Counted from the stretch's first letter, positions 1 to 8,384 are shown. The stretch: 64,000 nucleotides of DNA from Pedobacter hiemivivus (GCF_004331685.1 NZ_SJSM01000011.1:62001-126000); one strand, 5' to 3'. Program-made: numbers and translations. Notes: generated by a model from the letters alone, not told the origin.

Positions 1-2
1 TC

Positions 3-203
3 TTGTTGCAACAGATTCTGGAAGAACAAAAAGGATACTATCACTTGGATGGACAGCCTAAATCGCTGAGTGCAAAGGCACATCGTCCGCCTTATGGATC
101 TGATGGTGATTATTTTAGCAAACCTTCTGTAGATGACGTGATTGAAACCATTTACAGTATGATGAATGAAAGTAACCCTGGCAAGTATCCAGCTATTTTT
201 TAA
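3..203 (+). CDS. C-terminal fragment of an unidentified protein
   Basis: The reading frame is open from the window edge to TAA, giving 66 codons, so the gene starts outside the window and the first TTG is not a real start. The tail is polar, contains RPPYGSDGDYF and ends in NPGKYPAIF. I do not recognise the family. It converges on aroC, and a strong hairpin lies between the two genes. The frame shows normal coding character, so I think it is the genuine 3' end of a gene. Confidence 0.6.
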   Translation: MLQQILEEQKGYYHLDGQPKSLSAKAHRPPYGSDGDYFSKPSVDDVIETIYSMMNESNPGKYPAIF

Positions 204-207
204 ATAA

Positions 208-246
208 AACAAAACGAGCAAGCTATTAAAGCTTGCTCGTTTTGTT
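208..246. terminator. Bidirectional terminator between convergent genes
   Basis: A perfect 16-bp inverted repeat (arms 208-223 and 231-246, loop 224-230) has A-rich left and T-rich right flanks, so it can stop transcription both ways. The right arm lies inside the last codons of aroC and the aroC stop codon (226-228) falls in the loop. Confidence 0.85.
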
Positions 247-1314
247 TCTAAGCAAATGATCTGCAAGTACCAATGCAGCCATTGCTTCCACAATAACTAC
301 CGCTCTAGGTACTACACATGGATCATGTCTGCCTTTCCCTTTAATTTCTGCGGCTTCACCGGCAGCATTAATGGTTTGTTGGTTGTGCATAATCGTAGCA
401 ACAGGTTTAAAAGCAACGGTAAAGTTGATCTCCATTCCATTAGAAATGCCACCTTGTATGCCCCCTGAAAAATTAGTCAGTGTTTTTGGCTGACCTTCAT
501 TTGCCAAAAAGATATCATTGTGTTCTGATCCTCTCATTTCACTCCCCCCAAAGCCAGATCCATATTCAAAACCATGTACGGCATTAATGCTCAACATCGC
601 TTTACCAAGATCTGCATGTAGTTTGTCGAAAACAGGATCTCCTAATCCAACTGGACAGTTTTTAACGATACAACTTACTTTTCCACCCACAGTATCACCA
701 TCCTTTCTTACGCTATCAATAAACTCGATCATTTGGTGTGCCGTAGCTGGATCTGCACAGCGTACAATGTTATCTTCTCTGGTTGCCAGTAATTCAGCTA
801 TGTTGTCGCCTTCTAAATTAGGTGCGTCGATTTTTCCAACAGCAGATACGTGTGCGAAAACTTCAATTCCATGGTGCTTCAGCAATAGTTTAGCAATCGC
901 TCCAGCTGCTACACGGGCTGCGGTTTCTCTGGCTGATGAACGGCCACCACCGCGATGATCTCTGATCCCGTATTTGGCATCATAAGTATAATCCGCATGC
1001 GAAGGACGATAAACGTCGGTATTGTGACTGTAATCCTTACTACGCTGATCTTCATTAGGGATCAGCATGGCTATTGGTGTTCCTGTACTTTTACCTTCAA
1101 ATGTTCCGGATAAGATCTGAACAGTATCGCTTTCTTTACGCTGTGTGGTGATTTTTGATTGTCCAGGTCTGCGCTTATCCAATTCTGACTGGATAAATTC
1201 CAGATCTATAGGTAGCTGTGCCGGACAACCATCAAGGATAACACCTATGGCTACTCCATGAGATTCACCAAAGGTAGTAATGCGAAATAATTGACCGAAT
1301 GTATTACCTGCCAT
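226..1314 (-). CDS. aroC: Chorismate synthase
   Basis: Converts 5-enolpyruvylshikimate-3-phosphate to chorismate with reduced FMN, the last step of the shikimate pathway. The 362 aa are the usual length. The signature RITTFGESHG lies at residues 11-20, GKSTGTPIAMLI at about 74-85, and the conserved block RPSHADYTYDAKYGIRDH followed by RGGGRSSARE at 103-130. It is the last gene of the aromatic transcription unit, 28 nt after aroA. No FMN reductase domain is fused, so an external flavin reductase is needed. Family assignment is secure. Confidence 0.97.
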   Translation of the reverse strand: MAGNTFGQLFRITTFGESHGVAIGVILDGCPAQLPIDLEFIQSELDKRRPGQSKITTQRKESDTVQILSGTFEGKSTGTPIAMLIPNEDQRSKDYSHNTDVYRPSHADYTYDAKYGIRDHRGGGRSSARETAARVAAGAIAKLLLKHHGIEVFAHVSAVGKIDAPNLEGDNIAELLATREDNIVRCADPATAHQMIEFIDSVRKDGDTVGGKVSCIVKNCPVGLGDPVFDKLHADLGKAMLSINAVHGFEYGSGFGGSEMRGSEHNDIFLANEGQPKTLTNFSGGIQGGISNGMEINFTVAFKPVATIMHNQQTINAAGEAAEIKGKGRHDPCVVPRAVVIVEAMAALVLADHLLRNKTSKL

Positions 1315-1342
1315 TTTAGAATTATTTAATATTTTATTAAAA

Positions 1343-2599
1343 TTAAACTTCTTTTACTGTAAAACCTGCTTTCTCCAAGTCCTTCCAAAAATCAGGGTAT
1401 GATTTCTCCACTACTTGATAATCTTCCATTTCCACTTCATCGATAAACAGACTTAATGGCGCAAAAGCCATGGCCATCCGATGATCGTCGTAAGTGTGGA
1501 ATTGCACCTTTTTAGGGAAGCTTAGGTTGTCGCAATTTAGAGTATATACCTCATTATCCTCTATCAAAGAAACGCCAATTTTAGCCAACTCCTGCTGTAA
1601 AGCAAGTACGCGGTTGGTTTCCTTTATTTTTAAGGTTTCTAATCCCGTAAAAGAAAGGTTTAAGCCCTTTGCTGCAGCACAAACAATAATAGTTTGTGCT
1701 AAATCTGGACAGTCCTTTAAATTCAATACTTCTGTTATAGCTACGGAAGTTCCCGACTTTAATGCAATGCCATTTGCAGTTTGTGAGGTTCGTACGCCAA
1801 AAGGAATCATAATATCCCTGATCTGGCTATCGCCTTGCAGACTTTTCTCCTTTAGATGAGGTAAGGTTATGTTACCCTGATCTACCAGCGCTACAATGCT
1901 ATACCAATAAGACGCGGCACTCCAATCCGGTTCTACAGTTAAGTTGCAGGATTTAAAAGCTTGGTTGTCGATATGGATGGTATGGTTATCCCAGGAATGT
2001 TTAATTCCCGCTTCTTCGAGCATACTCAAGGTCATTTCCAGATATGGTCTCGAAGTCAACTCACCTTCAATTTCTAAAGATAAGCCTAATGGCAAAGAAG
2101 GAGCGATCATCAAAAGTGCAGATAAATATTGACTGCTAATGTCACCTTGAATTTTAACCGTTCTGCTAATTTGCTTAAAGCTATTGCTGATATCGAGAGG
2201 TGGGTAGCCATCCTGTCCGGCATAGTTAATACCAGCACCAAGTTTTTGTAAGGCTTCAACCAATAGTTTTATTGGTCGTTCTTTCATCCTGCCAGAACCT
2301 GTCAGGTGAAATGTTCCGTTTGCGATAGAGAGGTACGCCGTTAAAAAACGCATCGCTGTACCTGCATGTCCCACATTTACGGTAATGTAGGCATCTCCAT
2401 TATGTGCTTTTACCTGATTAAGAATATTATTCAAGGTCACTGTATCCACCGCATCAGATAAATTATTGACTTCAACGATTCCTTTTGACAGGGCGCTGAT
2501 GATCAGCGCCCTGTTGCTTTCGCTTTTAGAACCGGTTAAGGCAATTTCAGCATTTATATCTTTAATCCCTTTAAAAGAAACAATTGCGTTTTTACTCAT
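1343..2599 (-). CDS. aroA: 5-enolpyruvylshikimate-3-phosphate synthase
   Basis: Transfers enolpyruvyl from PEP to shikimate-3-phosphate. The 418 aa contain the N-terminal substrate loop GSKSESNR (23-30), the PEP-site segment HAGTAMRFL (78-86) and DDHRMAMAFAP from about residue 371. The usual PEP-loop wording NAGTAMRF is HAGTAMRF here, so the protein belongs to the divergent Bacteroidota branch. The start codon is 2 nt from the stop of the DAHP synthase gene, so the two are probably translationally coupled. Confidence 0.96.
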   Translation of the reverse strand: MSKNAIVSFKGIKDINAEIALTGSKSESNRALIISALSKGIVEVNNLSDAVDTVTLNNILNQVKAHNGDAYITVNVGHAGTAMRFLTAYLSIANGTFHLTGSGRMKERPIKLLVEALQKLGAGINYAGQDGYPPLDISNSFKQISRTVKIQGDISSQYLSALLMIAPSLPLGLSLEIEGELTSRPYLEMTLSMLEEAGIKHSWDNHTIHIDNQAFKSCNLTVEPDWSAASYWYSIVALVDQGNITLPHLKEKSLQGDSQIRDIMIPFGVRTSQTANGIALKSGTSVAITEVLNLKDCPDLAQTIIVCAAAKGLNLSFTGLETLKIKETNRVLALQQELAKIGVSLIEDNEVYTLNCDNLSFPKKVQFHTYDDHRMAMAFAPLSLFIDEVEMEDYQVVEKSYPDFWKDLEKAGFTVKEV

Positions 2600-2601
2600 T
2601 G

Positions 2602-3741
2602 TTAAGCTTTAACTTCTGCGTGTGCTTCTGCTGCAATGCCTTTTTCAGCTTTACCAGCATTCATAATTTCAGTTTGTTTACGAATAGATTCTCCGTGAAC
2701 TAATTCCAGGAACTTTTCAGTAAAGTTTAAATCCAATTTTAAAGCTTTTGCAAATGCAGTACCTTTTTTAATGATAGCATCCCAACGGTTTACTTGTAAA
2801 ATGGTTACCTGGTTATCGCGTTTAAATTCACCGATTTTACCAACAATAGCCATACGCTCACCTAATTTTTGCAATAAAAGGTCATCTATTTTGTCGATTT
2901 GCTTACGTAAGTCAGCTAATTGATCTATAAATACTTCGTTTTTAGATTCTGGTTCACGAACGGTTAAACGCTCAGCAAGCTCGGCAAGTGCAGCAGGAGT
3001 AACTTGTTGTTTAGCATCAGTCCATGCTACCGAAGGATCTACGTGTGATTCGATCATTAAGCCTTGCATATCTAAATCCAATGCTTTCTGAGAAATGTAA
3101 GGGATCAATTCGCGGTTACCGCAGATATGACTTGGATCGTTAATGATTGGAAGATCAGGACATAAAGTTTTCAATTGAATAGCAAGCTCCCACATTGGTT
3201 CGTTGCGGAACGAGCTTTTTTCGAATGAAGAGAAACCACGGTGAATAGCACCTAATTTAGTGATACCAGCACCATTAAGACGCTCTAAAGCACCAATCCA
3301 TAACTGAAGATCAGGGTTCACCGGGTTTTTAACCAATACAGGAACGTCAACGCCTCTTAAAGCATCGGCAATTTCCTGAACACAGAATGGGTTTACAGTC
3401 GAACGTGCACCAATCCAAAGGATATCAACACCTGCTGCCAATGCCTCTTCAACATGTTTTGCATTAGCTACTTCTACTGCCGTAGGCAATCCAGTCTCTA
3501 GTTTTGCTCTTTTTAACCACTCTAATCCTATGCTACCAATTCCTTCAAATTCTCCCGGACGAGTACGTGGTTTCCAGATACCAGCTCTTAAAACAGATAC
3601 TTTACCTGTTGCAGCTAATAAATGTGCAGTGGTTAATAATTGCTCTTCAGTTTCTGCACTACATGGTCCAGAAATGATTAGTGGTTCGTTTTTCGTGTCA
3701 AGCCAAGTATTTAATGGCTGGATGTTCAATTGTAGTTTCAT
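2602..3741 (-). CDS. Bifunctional DAHP synthase / chorismate mutase (AroQ type)
   Basis: Joins the first committed step of the pathway (PEP + erythrose-4-phosphate to DAHP) with the chorismate-to-prephenate branch step. The N-terminal part is a type I-beta DAHP synthase, with SGPCSAETEEQL (about 24-35), KPRTRPGEFEGIG, GARSTVNPF, KNPVNPD, IHRGFSS and DPSHICGNRELI. From about residue 268 an AroQ chorismate mutase helix bundle follows (LRKQIDKIDDLL, GEFKRDN). The mutase domain can act as the feedback sensor in such fusions, which is family knowledge. A short A-rich linker of 55 nt separates it from pheA. Confidence 0.94.
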   Translation of the reverse strand: MKLQLNIQPLNTWLDTKNEPLIISGPCSAETEEQLLTTAHLLAATGKVSVLRAGIWKPRTRPGEFEGIGSIGLEWLKRAKLETGLPTAVEVANAKHVEEALAAGVDILWIGARSTVNPFCVQEIADALRGVDVPVLVKNPVNPDLQLWIGALERLNGAGITKLGAIHRGFSSFEKSSFRNEPMWELAIQLKTLCPDLPIINDPSHICGNRELIPYISQKALDLDMQGLMIESHVDPSVAWTDAKQQVTPAALAELAERLTVREPESKNEVFIDQLADLRKQIDKIDDLLLQKLGERMAIVGKIGEFKRDNQVTILQVNRWDAIIKKGTAFAKALKLDLNFTEKFLELVHGESIRKQTEIMNAGKAEKGIAAEAHAEVKA

Positions 3742-3796
3742 TTTTTTGGGGTTTAAATTGTTGTTTTTGTATTTTACGAAGGCTTATTATTGAAGA

Positions 3797-4630
3797 CTAT
3801 ACTTGATCGTTCTTCTTGTATTCGCCCATGATGTTAAAGTTTACGGTGTATTTTAATGCCTGACGGACAGCCTTGTCATAATTTTCTGTGCTCGTCCATT
3901 CCATGTCCACATAGAAGTAATACTCGTTGCGTTTTCCTAAAACCGGCATACTTTGGATCTTAGTTAAGTTTACCTGTTGCTCAGCAAATATGTTAAGGAT
4001 TTTAGATAAGGCACCTACATGATTGCCAACCTGGAAACAGATTGAGGCTTTATTGCTATCTTCCATTTCTGCTGTTTTGTCTAGTTTAAGGATCAAAAAA
4101 CGGGTATAGTTCTTTTTGTTCGACTCGATTCTTCTTTCAATGATGTTTAAGCCATATAATTCCGCAGCAAGTGTGTTGGCAATAGCAACGGTATCAGTTA
4201 ATTGCTCTTCCTTAATTTTTTTAGCGCAAGCAGCAGTATCGTTACCTTCGATTACCTGAATGTGTGGGTAATCGTAAAAGAAATCTACACACTGACGAAT
4301 CGCAATAGGATGGGAGGTAGCAAATTTAATATCTTCAAATTTTACACCAGGTAAAGCCATTAAATGTAATTGTATAGGCAGGTATACTTCGCCTACCACT
4401 GCAAAATTATATTCGCGGATTAAGGTGTAGTTCGGCAATAGACTGCCTGCGATAGAGTTTTCTATAGCCATAACTACAAAGTCAGCTTCCTTTTTTTCCA
4501 AACTCTCACAAGTCTGTTTAAATGAGTTACATTCAATAGTTTGAATGTCCTTTCCGAAAAATTTGAAAGCAGCCTCTTCGTGAAAAGATGCCTTAATGCC
4601 TTGAATTGCTACTCTTGTTCCTTGGTTCAT
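3797..4630 (-). CDS. pheA: Prephenate dehydratase
   Basis: Converts prephenate to phenylpyruvate for phenylalanine synthesis. The 277 aa comprise a periplasmic-binding-protein-like catalytic region (IQGIKASFHEEAAFKFF, AIENSIAGSLLPNY, KKNYTRFLIL) and a C-terminal ACT domain (VGALSKILNIFAEQQVNLTKIQSMP) that usually binds phenylalanine. The ACT motif reads IQSMP where proteobacterial proteins have IESRP. It is the first structural gene behind the attenuator, so its expression should follow aromatic tRNA charging. No tyrA or aminotransferase gene is in the cluster, although these often accompany pheA in the phylum. Confidence 0.95.
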   Translation of the reverse strand: MNQGTRVAIQGIKASFHEEAAFKFFGKDIQTIECNSFKQTCESLEKKEADFVVMAIENSIAGSLLPNYTLIREYNFAVVGEVYLPIQLHLMALPGVKFEDIKFATSHPIAIRQCVDFFYDYPHIQVIEGNDTAACAKKIKEEQLTDTVAIANTLAAELYGLNIIERRIESNKKNYTRFLILKLDKTAEMEDSNKASICFQVGNHVGALSKILNIFAEQQVNLTKIQSMPVLGKRNEYYFYVDMEWTSTENYDKAVRQALKYTVNFNIMGEYKKNDQV

Positions 4631-4676
4631 TGGATTAGTTTTTGCCTTTTTTTATTAGTTTCTGATTGCGTTAAAA

Positions 4677-4710
4677 CAAAAAAAAGTCCCGGCGTTTGGC
4701 CGGGACTTTC
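4677..4710 (-). terminator. Attenuator terminator of the pheA operon
   Basis: On the minus strand an 11-bp perfect stem (arms 4710-4700 and 4694-4684, core AGTCCCGGC/GCCGGGACT, loop 4699-4695) runs straight into eight or more U residues. It lies 46 nt before the pheA start and after the leader peptide, the position of a classical attenuator. Confidence 0.92.
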
Positions 4711-4755
4711 GTATACATTTATCGTGTTGATATCAGTGCATATTAGTCCCGGCTC
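4700..4755 (-). promoter_or_regulatory. Antiterminator pairing of the aromatic attenuator
   Basis: Segment GCCGGGAC at 4753-4746, in the last leader-peptide codons, is identical to the 3' arm of the terminator. It can therefore pair with the 5' arm (4710-4700) and prevent terminator formation. A ribosome stalled on the aromatic codons would leave this segment free. A ribosome that reaches the stop codon would cover it. Confidence 0.88.
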
Positions 4756-4805
4756 TTACTAAAATAGTAGAAGTAACCAAACCAATATGTAGTGATATTT
4801 CTCAT
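4743..4805 (-). CDS. Aromatic-rich leader peptide controlling pheA operon
   Basis: ATG at 4805-4803 opens a 20-codon frame ending TAA at 4745-4743. Residues 7-15 are YWFGYFYYF: four Tyr, three Phe and one Trp broken by one Gly. The last codons (SRD, stop) form the competing RNA segment of the attenuator. A purine-rich stretch precedes the start. The composition is far from chance and covers all three aromatic amino acids, which suits a leader that senses charged Phe-, Tyr- and Trp-tRNA in front of the common pathway genes. It is too short for standard gene calls. Confidence 0.9.
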   Translation of the reverse strand: MRNITTYWFGYFYYFSKSRD

Positions 4806-4872
4806 CTGTTTTTCTATTCTTTTCTTTTTTTCGATCAGACTTGCAAGCAGGCCCTTTCTTTTATCATTTTGT

Positions 4873-4902
4873 CAAATGTACTAACAAAATTTTATTTGTC
4901 AA
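4873..4902 (-). promoter_or_regulatory. Promoter of the leader-pheA-aroA-aroC unit
   Basis: Reading the minus strand, TTGACA begins at 4902 and TACATTTG occupies 4880-4873, with 19 nt between TTG and TA. This is the Bacteroidota -33/-7 consensus in full. Transcription would start near 4866, about 60 nt before the leader start codon. Confidence 0.85.
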
Positions 4903-4975
4903 TAGTTAATTTAAAAAAATATTTTTTTGTTGTGAATATGCGTTGCCGTGGCATTCAAAACTTTAGCTATTTCTG

Positions 4976-6040
4976 TTAACCATGGATGGCATTAAAGTAA
5001 GCAAAACTTGCTAATATGTCGTTTTCCGATACTCTGCAGTTGTAATCGCATTTGCCAATACTGCTTAGCAATGAAAACATAATTTGACCATTCTCATTTT
5101 TCTTATCACTCTGCATAAATTCCATCAAAGATGTATAACTCTCTTCCTTGATATAGTAAGCCGGGTAAAGCTTGCGGATGTAGTCAGTCACGTCATTCAA
5201 ATCCTCTGCACTTAGCGTATTGTTTTTGTTGGATAAGAAAGCTTCGCAAATCATGCCTATAGCAATGGCTTCACCATGGGTTAAAGGTTTTTCATCATTA
5301 ATAAGCGCATAAGTTTCTACAGCGTGACCAATCGTATGTCCAAAGTTTAGGATCTTTCTTAAGCCTTTCTCATGTGGATCTTCCGTAACTACTTCATTTT
5401 TTATCTCTACCGAACGGTAAATAGCTTGAGGAATGATATTCTGGTAGTCACTATTTTTTAGCTCATTGTAATAGTTGCGGTCTACAATTAAACCATGTTT
5501 AATCATTTCGGCAAAGCCCGATAGTAATTCTCTTTGTGGTAATGTTTTTAAAAAGGCGGTTTCAATAAAAACAGCCTGTGGCAGGGTAAAGGTTCCTACC
5601 ATATTTTTAACATTGTCTACATCAATACCGGTTTTGCCACCTACGGAAGCATCAACTTGCGAGAGTAAGGTAGTAGGGATATTGATAAAGTCGATACCTC
5701 TTTTATAGGTAGAAGCGACAAAACCACCCATATCCGTAATTACGCCACCACCAAGGTTAATCATTAAGCATTTACGGTCTGCACCAAAATCAAGTAATGT
5801 TTTCCAGATGCCAATACAGAAATCTATATTCTTATTCTCTTCACCTGGATCAGTCTCTATCAGGTCAAAACCACTAAAGTCATCCAACATTTCTTGGAAT
5901 AGAGGTAAACAAACTTCTGAAGTTGTACTGTCCGCAAACACAAATATTTTGCTGTATTTTTCTGATTCCAATACCTCTACTAAAGGCGCCAACTGTGTTT
6001 CGAAATGAATGGTATGGCCTGCGCTATCTAATTTGTTCAT
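4976..6040 (-). CDS. aroB: 3-dehydroquinate synthase
   Basis: Cyclises DAHP to 3-dehydroquinate with NAD and a divalent metal. The 354 aa match the family length. Visible motifs are NLGGGVITDMGGFVASTYKR, IPTTLLSQVDASVGGKTGID, KNMVG and the metal ligand region FGHTIGHAVE. It overlaps the preceding S4 gene by one base (TAATG), pointing to coupled translation, and has its own route of expression upstream of the attenuated operon. The promoter for the leader lies just after its stop codon. Confidence 0.96.
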   Translation of the reverse strand: MNKLDSAGHTIHFETQLAPLVEVLESEKYSKIFVFADSTTSEVCLPLFQEMLDDFSGFDLIETDPGEENKNIDFCIGIWKTLLDFGADRKCLMINLGGGVITDMGGFVASTYKRGIDFINIPTTLLSQVDASVGGKTGIDVDNVKNMVGTFTLPQAVFIETAFLKTLPQRELLSGFAEMIKHGLIVDRNYYNELKNSDYQNIIPQAIYRSVEIKNEVVTEDPHEKGLRKILNFGHTIGHAVETYALINDEKPLTHGEAIAIGMICEAFLSNKNNTLSAEDLNDVTDYIRKLYPAYYIKEESYTSLMEFMQSDKKNENGQIMFSLLSSIGKCDYNCRVSENDILASFAYFNAIHG

Positions 6041-6246
6041 TAAACTACTGTTATTTTTTGTCCCATAAAATCAATCACATCGCCAACGCGAACTTTTAAT
6101 CGTTTACGGTGGTCAACTTTTCCGTTGTACTTTACTAAACCATCTTCAACAACGGTCTGCGCTTCTCCGCCACTTTGAACCAGTCCTGTTGCTTTTAATA
6201 ATTGAATAAGGGGAATAAATTCGCCTTCTAATTTGAATTTTATCAT
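6040..6246 (-). CDS. Small S4-domain RNA-binding protein
   Basis: 68 aa consisting of little more than an S4 fold: an N-terminal FKLEGEFIPLIQLLKATGLVQSGGEA helix pair, then VEDGLVKYNGKVDHRKRLKVRVGDVIDF. This is the YbcJ-like class of stand-alone S4 proteins, expected to bind structured RNA. Why it precedes aroB is not clear. The one-base overlap shows the two are expressed together. Confidence 0.88.
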   Translation of the reverse strand: MIKFKLEGEFIPLIQLLKATGLVQSGGEAQTVVEDGLVKYNGKVDHRKRLKVRVGDVIDFMGQKITVV

Positions 6247-6253
6247 CGCAAGG

Positions 6254-6261
6254 CAAACTTA
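6254..6261 (-). promoter_or_regulatory. -7 box for the S4-aroB unit
   Basis: TAAGTTTG on the minus strand fits TAnnTTTG and ends 7 nt before the ATG at 6246, so the message would have almost no leader. I see no good TTG at the -33 position, so support is moderate. Confidence 0.45.
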
Positions 6262-6305
6262 CAATTAATTATAAAGTGTTTTACCACCAATAGCATGGGA
6301 ATTTA

Positions 6306-6313
6306 TACTTTTG
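6306..6313 (+). promoter_or_regulatory. -7 box for proline dehydrogenase
   Basis: TACTTTTG fits TAnnTTTG and lies 29 nt before the ATG at 6343. The upstream -33 region is T-rich but lacks a clear TTG. Confidence 0.55.
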
Positions 6314-6342
6314 CAGTCAAAATGACTAACTGACATTCGTAA

Positions 6343-7530
6343 ATGGAACTATCCCCCAAGAAATCATTAAATTTTGATGATACTGAAATTGCTTTCCGCA
6401 ATAAATCAAATAATGAATTAAATGCTGCCTACTGGTTGTTCAAACTGATTAGCAGTAACTTTTTAACAAAAGTTGGCCCGCCAATCACTAACTTTTTCCT
6501 TAACATAGGTTTACCAATTAAAGGTTTAATTAAAGCGACTATATTTAAACATTTCTGCGGTGGCGAAACTATTGCAGAGTGCGAGCATACAATCGAACAG
6601 CTTGCAGCTGGTCAGGTTGGAACCATTTTAGATTATTCTGTAGAAGGGGAGGATGAAGAAGCTGTTTTTGATTTTACCTGTGCCGAAATTATAAGAACCA
6701 TTGAACGCGCTGCCGGGGACAAGCGTATTCCGATTACTGTATTTAAAGTTACGGGCATAGGCCGTTTTGGTTTGCTGGAGAAATTGGATGCCAAACAAGA
6801 ATTGACAACTGCTGAACAGGCAGAATTTGAGAAGGTTAAACAACGCTGCGAGAAAATCTGCAGAATGGCCTATGATAAAAATGTACCCATCATGGTTGAT
6901 GCTGAAGAAACCTGGATACAAGATACAATTGACGAATTGGCTATAGATATGATGCGTTTATTTAATCAAAAAAGCATCATCGTGTATAATACCTATCAAA
7001 TGTACCGTCATGATAAACTGGCTGATATGAAAGCTGATCACTTGATTGCTAAAGCTTCGGGCTTTATTTTAGGTGTGAAAATGGTACGTGGTGCCTATAT
7101 GGAGAAGGAACGCAAAAGGGCAGCGGAAATGGGTTACCCATCACCGATACAGCCTGATAAAGCAGCTTCTGACCGTGATTATGATGCTTCTTTAGATTAT
7201 TGCATGGAGCATATTAATGATATCGCTATTGTTTGCGGAACACACAACGAAAATAGTTGTCGTGTTTTGGCTCAATTGCTGGATAAACATGGGGTAGCTC
7301 ATAACCATCCGCATGTTTATTTTGCACAATTGTTAGGAATGAGCGATAATCTAAGTTTCAATTTGTCTGATGCAGGTTATAATGTAACCAAGTATGTTCC
7401 GTATGGCCCAATTGAAGCTGTTATGCCGTACTTATTTAGACGAGCGCAAGAGAATACTTCAGTTGCTGGACAAACGAGCAGAGAGCTTGGTTTAATCGTG
7501 AAAGAGAAACAACGCAGAAGGTTAAACTAA
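6343..7530 (+). CDS. Proline dehydrogenase (monofunctional)
   Basis: FAD-dependent oxidation of proline to pyrroline-5-carboxylate. The 395 aa form a single PRODH barrel with no P5C dehydrogenase domain. Key blocks are KMVRGAYMEKERKRA (about 246-260), GTHNENS, FAQLLGMSDNLS, and the C-terminal YVPYGPIEAVMPYLFRRAQENTS, including the RRxxE-type substrate arginines. It is transcribed alone, divergent from S4-aroB, and ends at a strong bidirectional terminator. Confidence 0.94.
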   Translation: MELSPKKSLNFDDTEIAFRNKSNNELNAAYWLFKLISSNFLTKVGPPITNFFLNIGLPIKGLIKATIFKHFCGGETIAECEHTIEQLAAGQVGTILDYSVEGEDEEAVFDFTCAEIIRTIERAAGDKRIPITVFKVTGIGRFGLLEKLDAKQELTTAEQAEFEKVKQRCEKICRMAYDKNVPIMVDAEETWIQDTIDELAIDMMRLFNQKSIIVYNTYQMYRHDKLADMKADHLIAKASGFILGVKMVRGAYMEKERKRAAEMGYPSPIQPDKAASDRDYDASLDYCMEHINDIAIVCGTHNENSCRVLAQLLDKHGVAHNHPHVYFAQLLGMSDNLSFNLSDAGYNVTKYVPYGPIEAVMPYLFRRAQENTSVAGQTSRELGLIVKEKQRRRLN

Positions 7531-7550
7531 AAGTTTAATCATTATCATTA

Positions 7551-7588
7551 AAAAGGCCGTATCAAAATTCAAATTGATACGGCCTTTT
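7551..7588. terminator. Bidirectional terminator
   Basis: A 15-bp perfect inverted repeat (7551-7565 and 7574-7588) has an A4 left flank and T4 right flank, between the convergent proline dehydrogenase and HAD genes. Confidence 0.9.
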
Positions 7589-7609
7589 CTATGAATTCTC
7601 CATCCCATT

Positions 7610-8245
7610 TTACAAGATGTGATGATCAATCAATACCTGCTCTAAATCTTTAGGATGTTTGGTCATTAGTAATGTATTTAGTCCCGCTAATTTGGCACCT
7701 TCAATATGCTGCGGACTGTCGTCTATAAATAAAGTCTCCGCAGGATCTAGTTTGTTCTCGCTAATTACCTGTTCAAATATTTCCACATTGGGTTTGCGCA
7801 AGAACATATGTTGAGAATAATAAGCCTTTTCAAACAGACTACTGTTATCGGGCATGTCAAACTCTCTTTTCAGGTAATCTACGATGTAGTTGTAATGGGT
7901 CTCGTTGTTATTACTCAATAAAAAAGTGCGGTATTTTTGTTTTACTTTAAGCAATACTTCATGGATTCCGGGAGGAACACCAATCAATAAACTGTTCCAG
8001 GCTGCATCAATTTCTTCGTCCGTTAGTTTACTATTTTCTGCAGCTTCACGTATTCCAGCTCTAAATTGGGCGGGGGTGATGGCTGCAGTCTCAAAATCAT
8101 TAAAAAGATTGTGGTGACTTTTATGTGCGAAAAATTCTGTGCTGTTTGTGATACCTAGATGTAACAGAGCGTCTTGTGTTCTTTTAAAATCTATTTCGAA
8201 AATAACATTGCCGTAATCGAATATAATATTTTTAATTTTTTTCAT
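7610..8245 (-). CDS. HAD-superfamily phosphatase, YihX-like
   Basis: 211 aa with the four HAD motifs: FDYGNVIF (nucleophile Asp near residue 10), LLSNNNETH, KPNVEIFEQVI (motif III lysine) and LFIDDSPQHIEGA. The FDxGNV form and the helical cap between motifs I and II resemble alpha-D-glucose-1-phosphatase YihX and other subfamily IA members. The substrate cannot be read from the sequence. It stands alone and converges on proline dehydrogenase. Confidence 0.88.
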   Translation of the reverse strand: MKKIKNIIFDYGNVIFEIDFKRTQDALLHLGITNSTEFFAHKSHHNLFNDFETAAITPAQFRAGIREAAENSKLTDEEIDAAWNSLLIGVPPGIHEVLLKVKQKYRTFLLSNNNETHYNYIVDYLKREFDMPDNSSLFEKAYYSQHMFLRKPNVEIFEQVISENKLDPAETLFIDDSPQHIEGAKLAGLNTLLMTKHPKDLEQVLIDHHIL

Positions 8246-8310
8246 AAAAGTGTTTCAAATTTGGATGTAAATATGTAACATTGCACTCGCAAAATCAAAC
8301 AGATTTTCGC

Positions 8311-8384
8311 GGGCCATTAGCTCAGTTGGTTAGAGTAGAAGACTCATAATCTTTTGGTCGATGGTTCGAGCCCATCATGGCCCA
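8311..8384 (+). tRNA. tRNA-Met (anticodon CAT)
   Basis: A complete cloverleaf: 7-bp acceptor stem 8311-8317/8377-8383 with discriminator A at 8384, D arm from GCTC, anticodon stem GAAGA/TCTTT around loop CTCATAA, and T loop TTCGAGC. The paired first acceptor bases argue against initiator tRNA, and the loop sequence suits elongator Met rather than Ile2. No CCA is encoded. A weak promoter box TAACATTG lies at 8276-8283. Its 3' half is repeated at 40106. Confidence 0.93.

Noticed and set aside
518..958. 146-codon plus-strand frame
   Set aside because: Antisense to aroC, whose motifs are unambiguous; composition is Ser/Pro-rich as in shadow frames.
4921..4960. Weak GAATGC/GCATATTC hairpin after aroB
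   Set aside because: Short bulged stem; could end the aroB transcript but the evidence is too thin.
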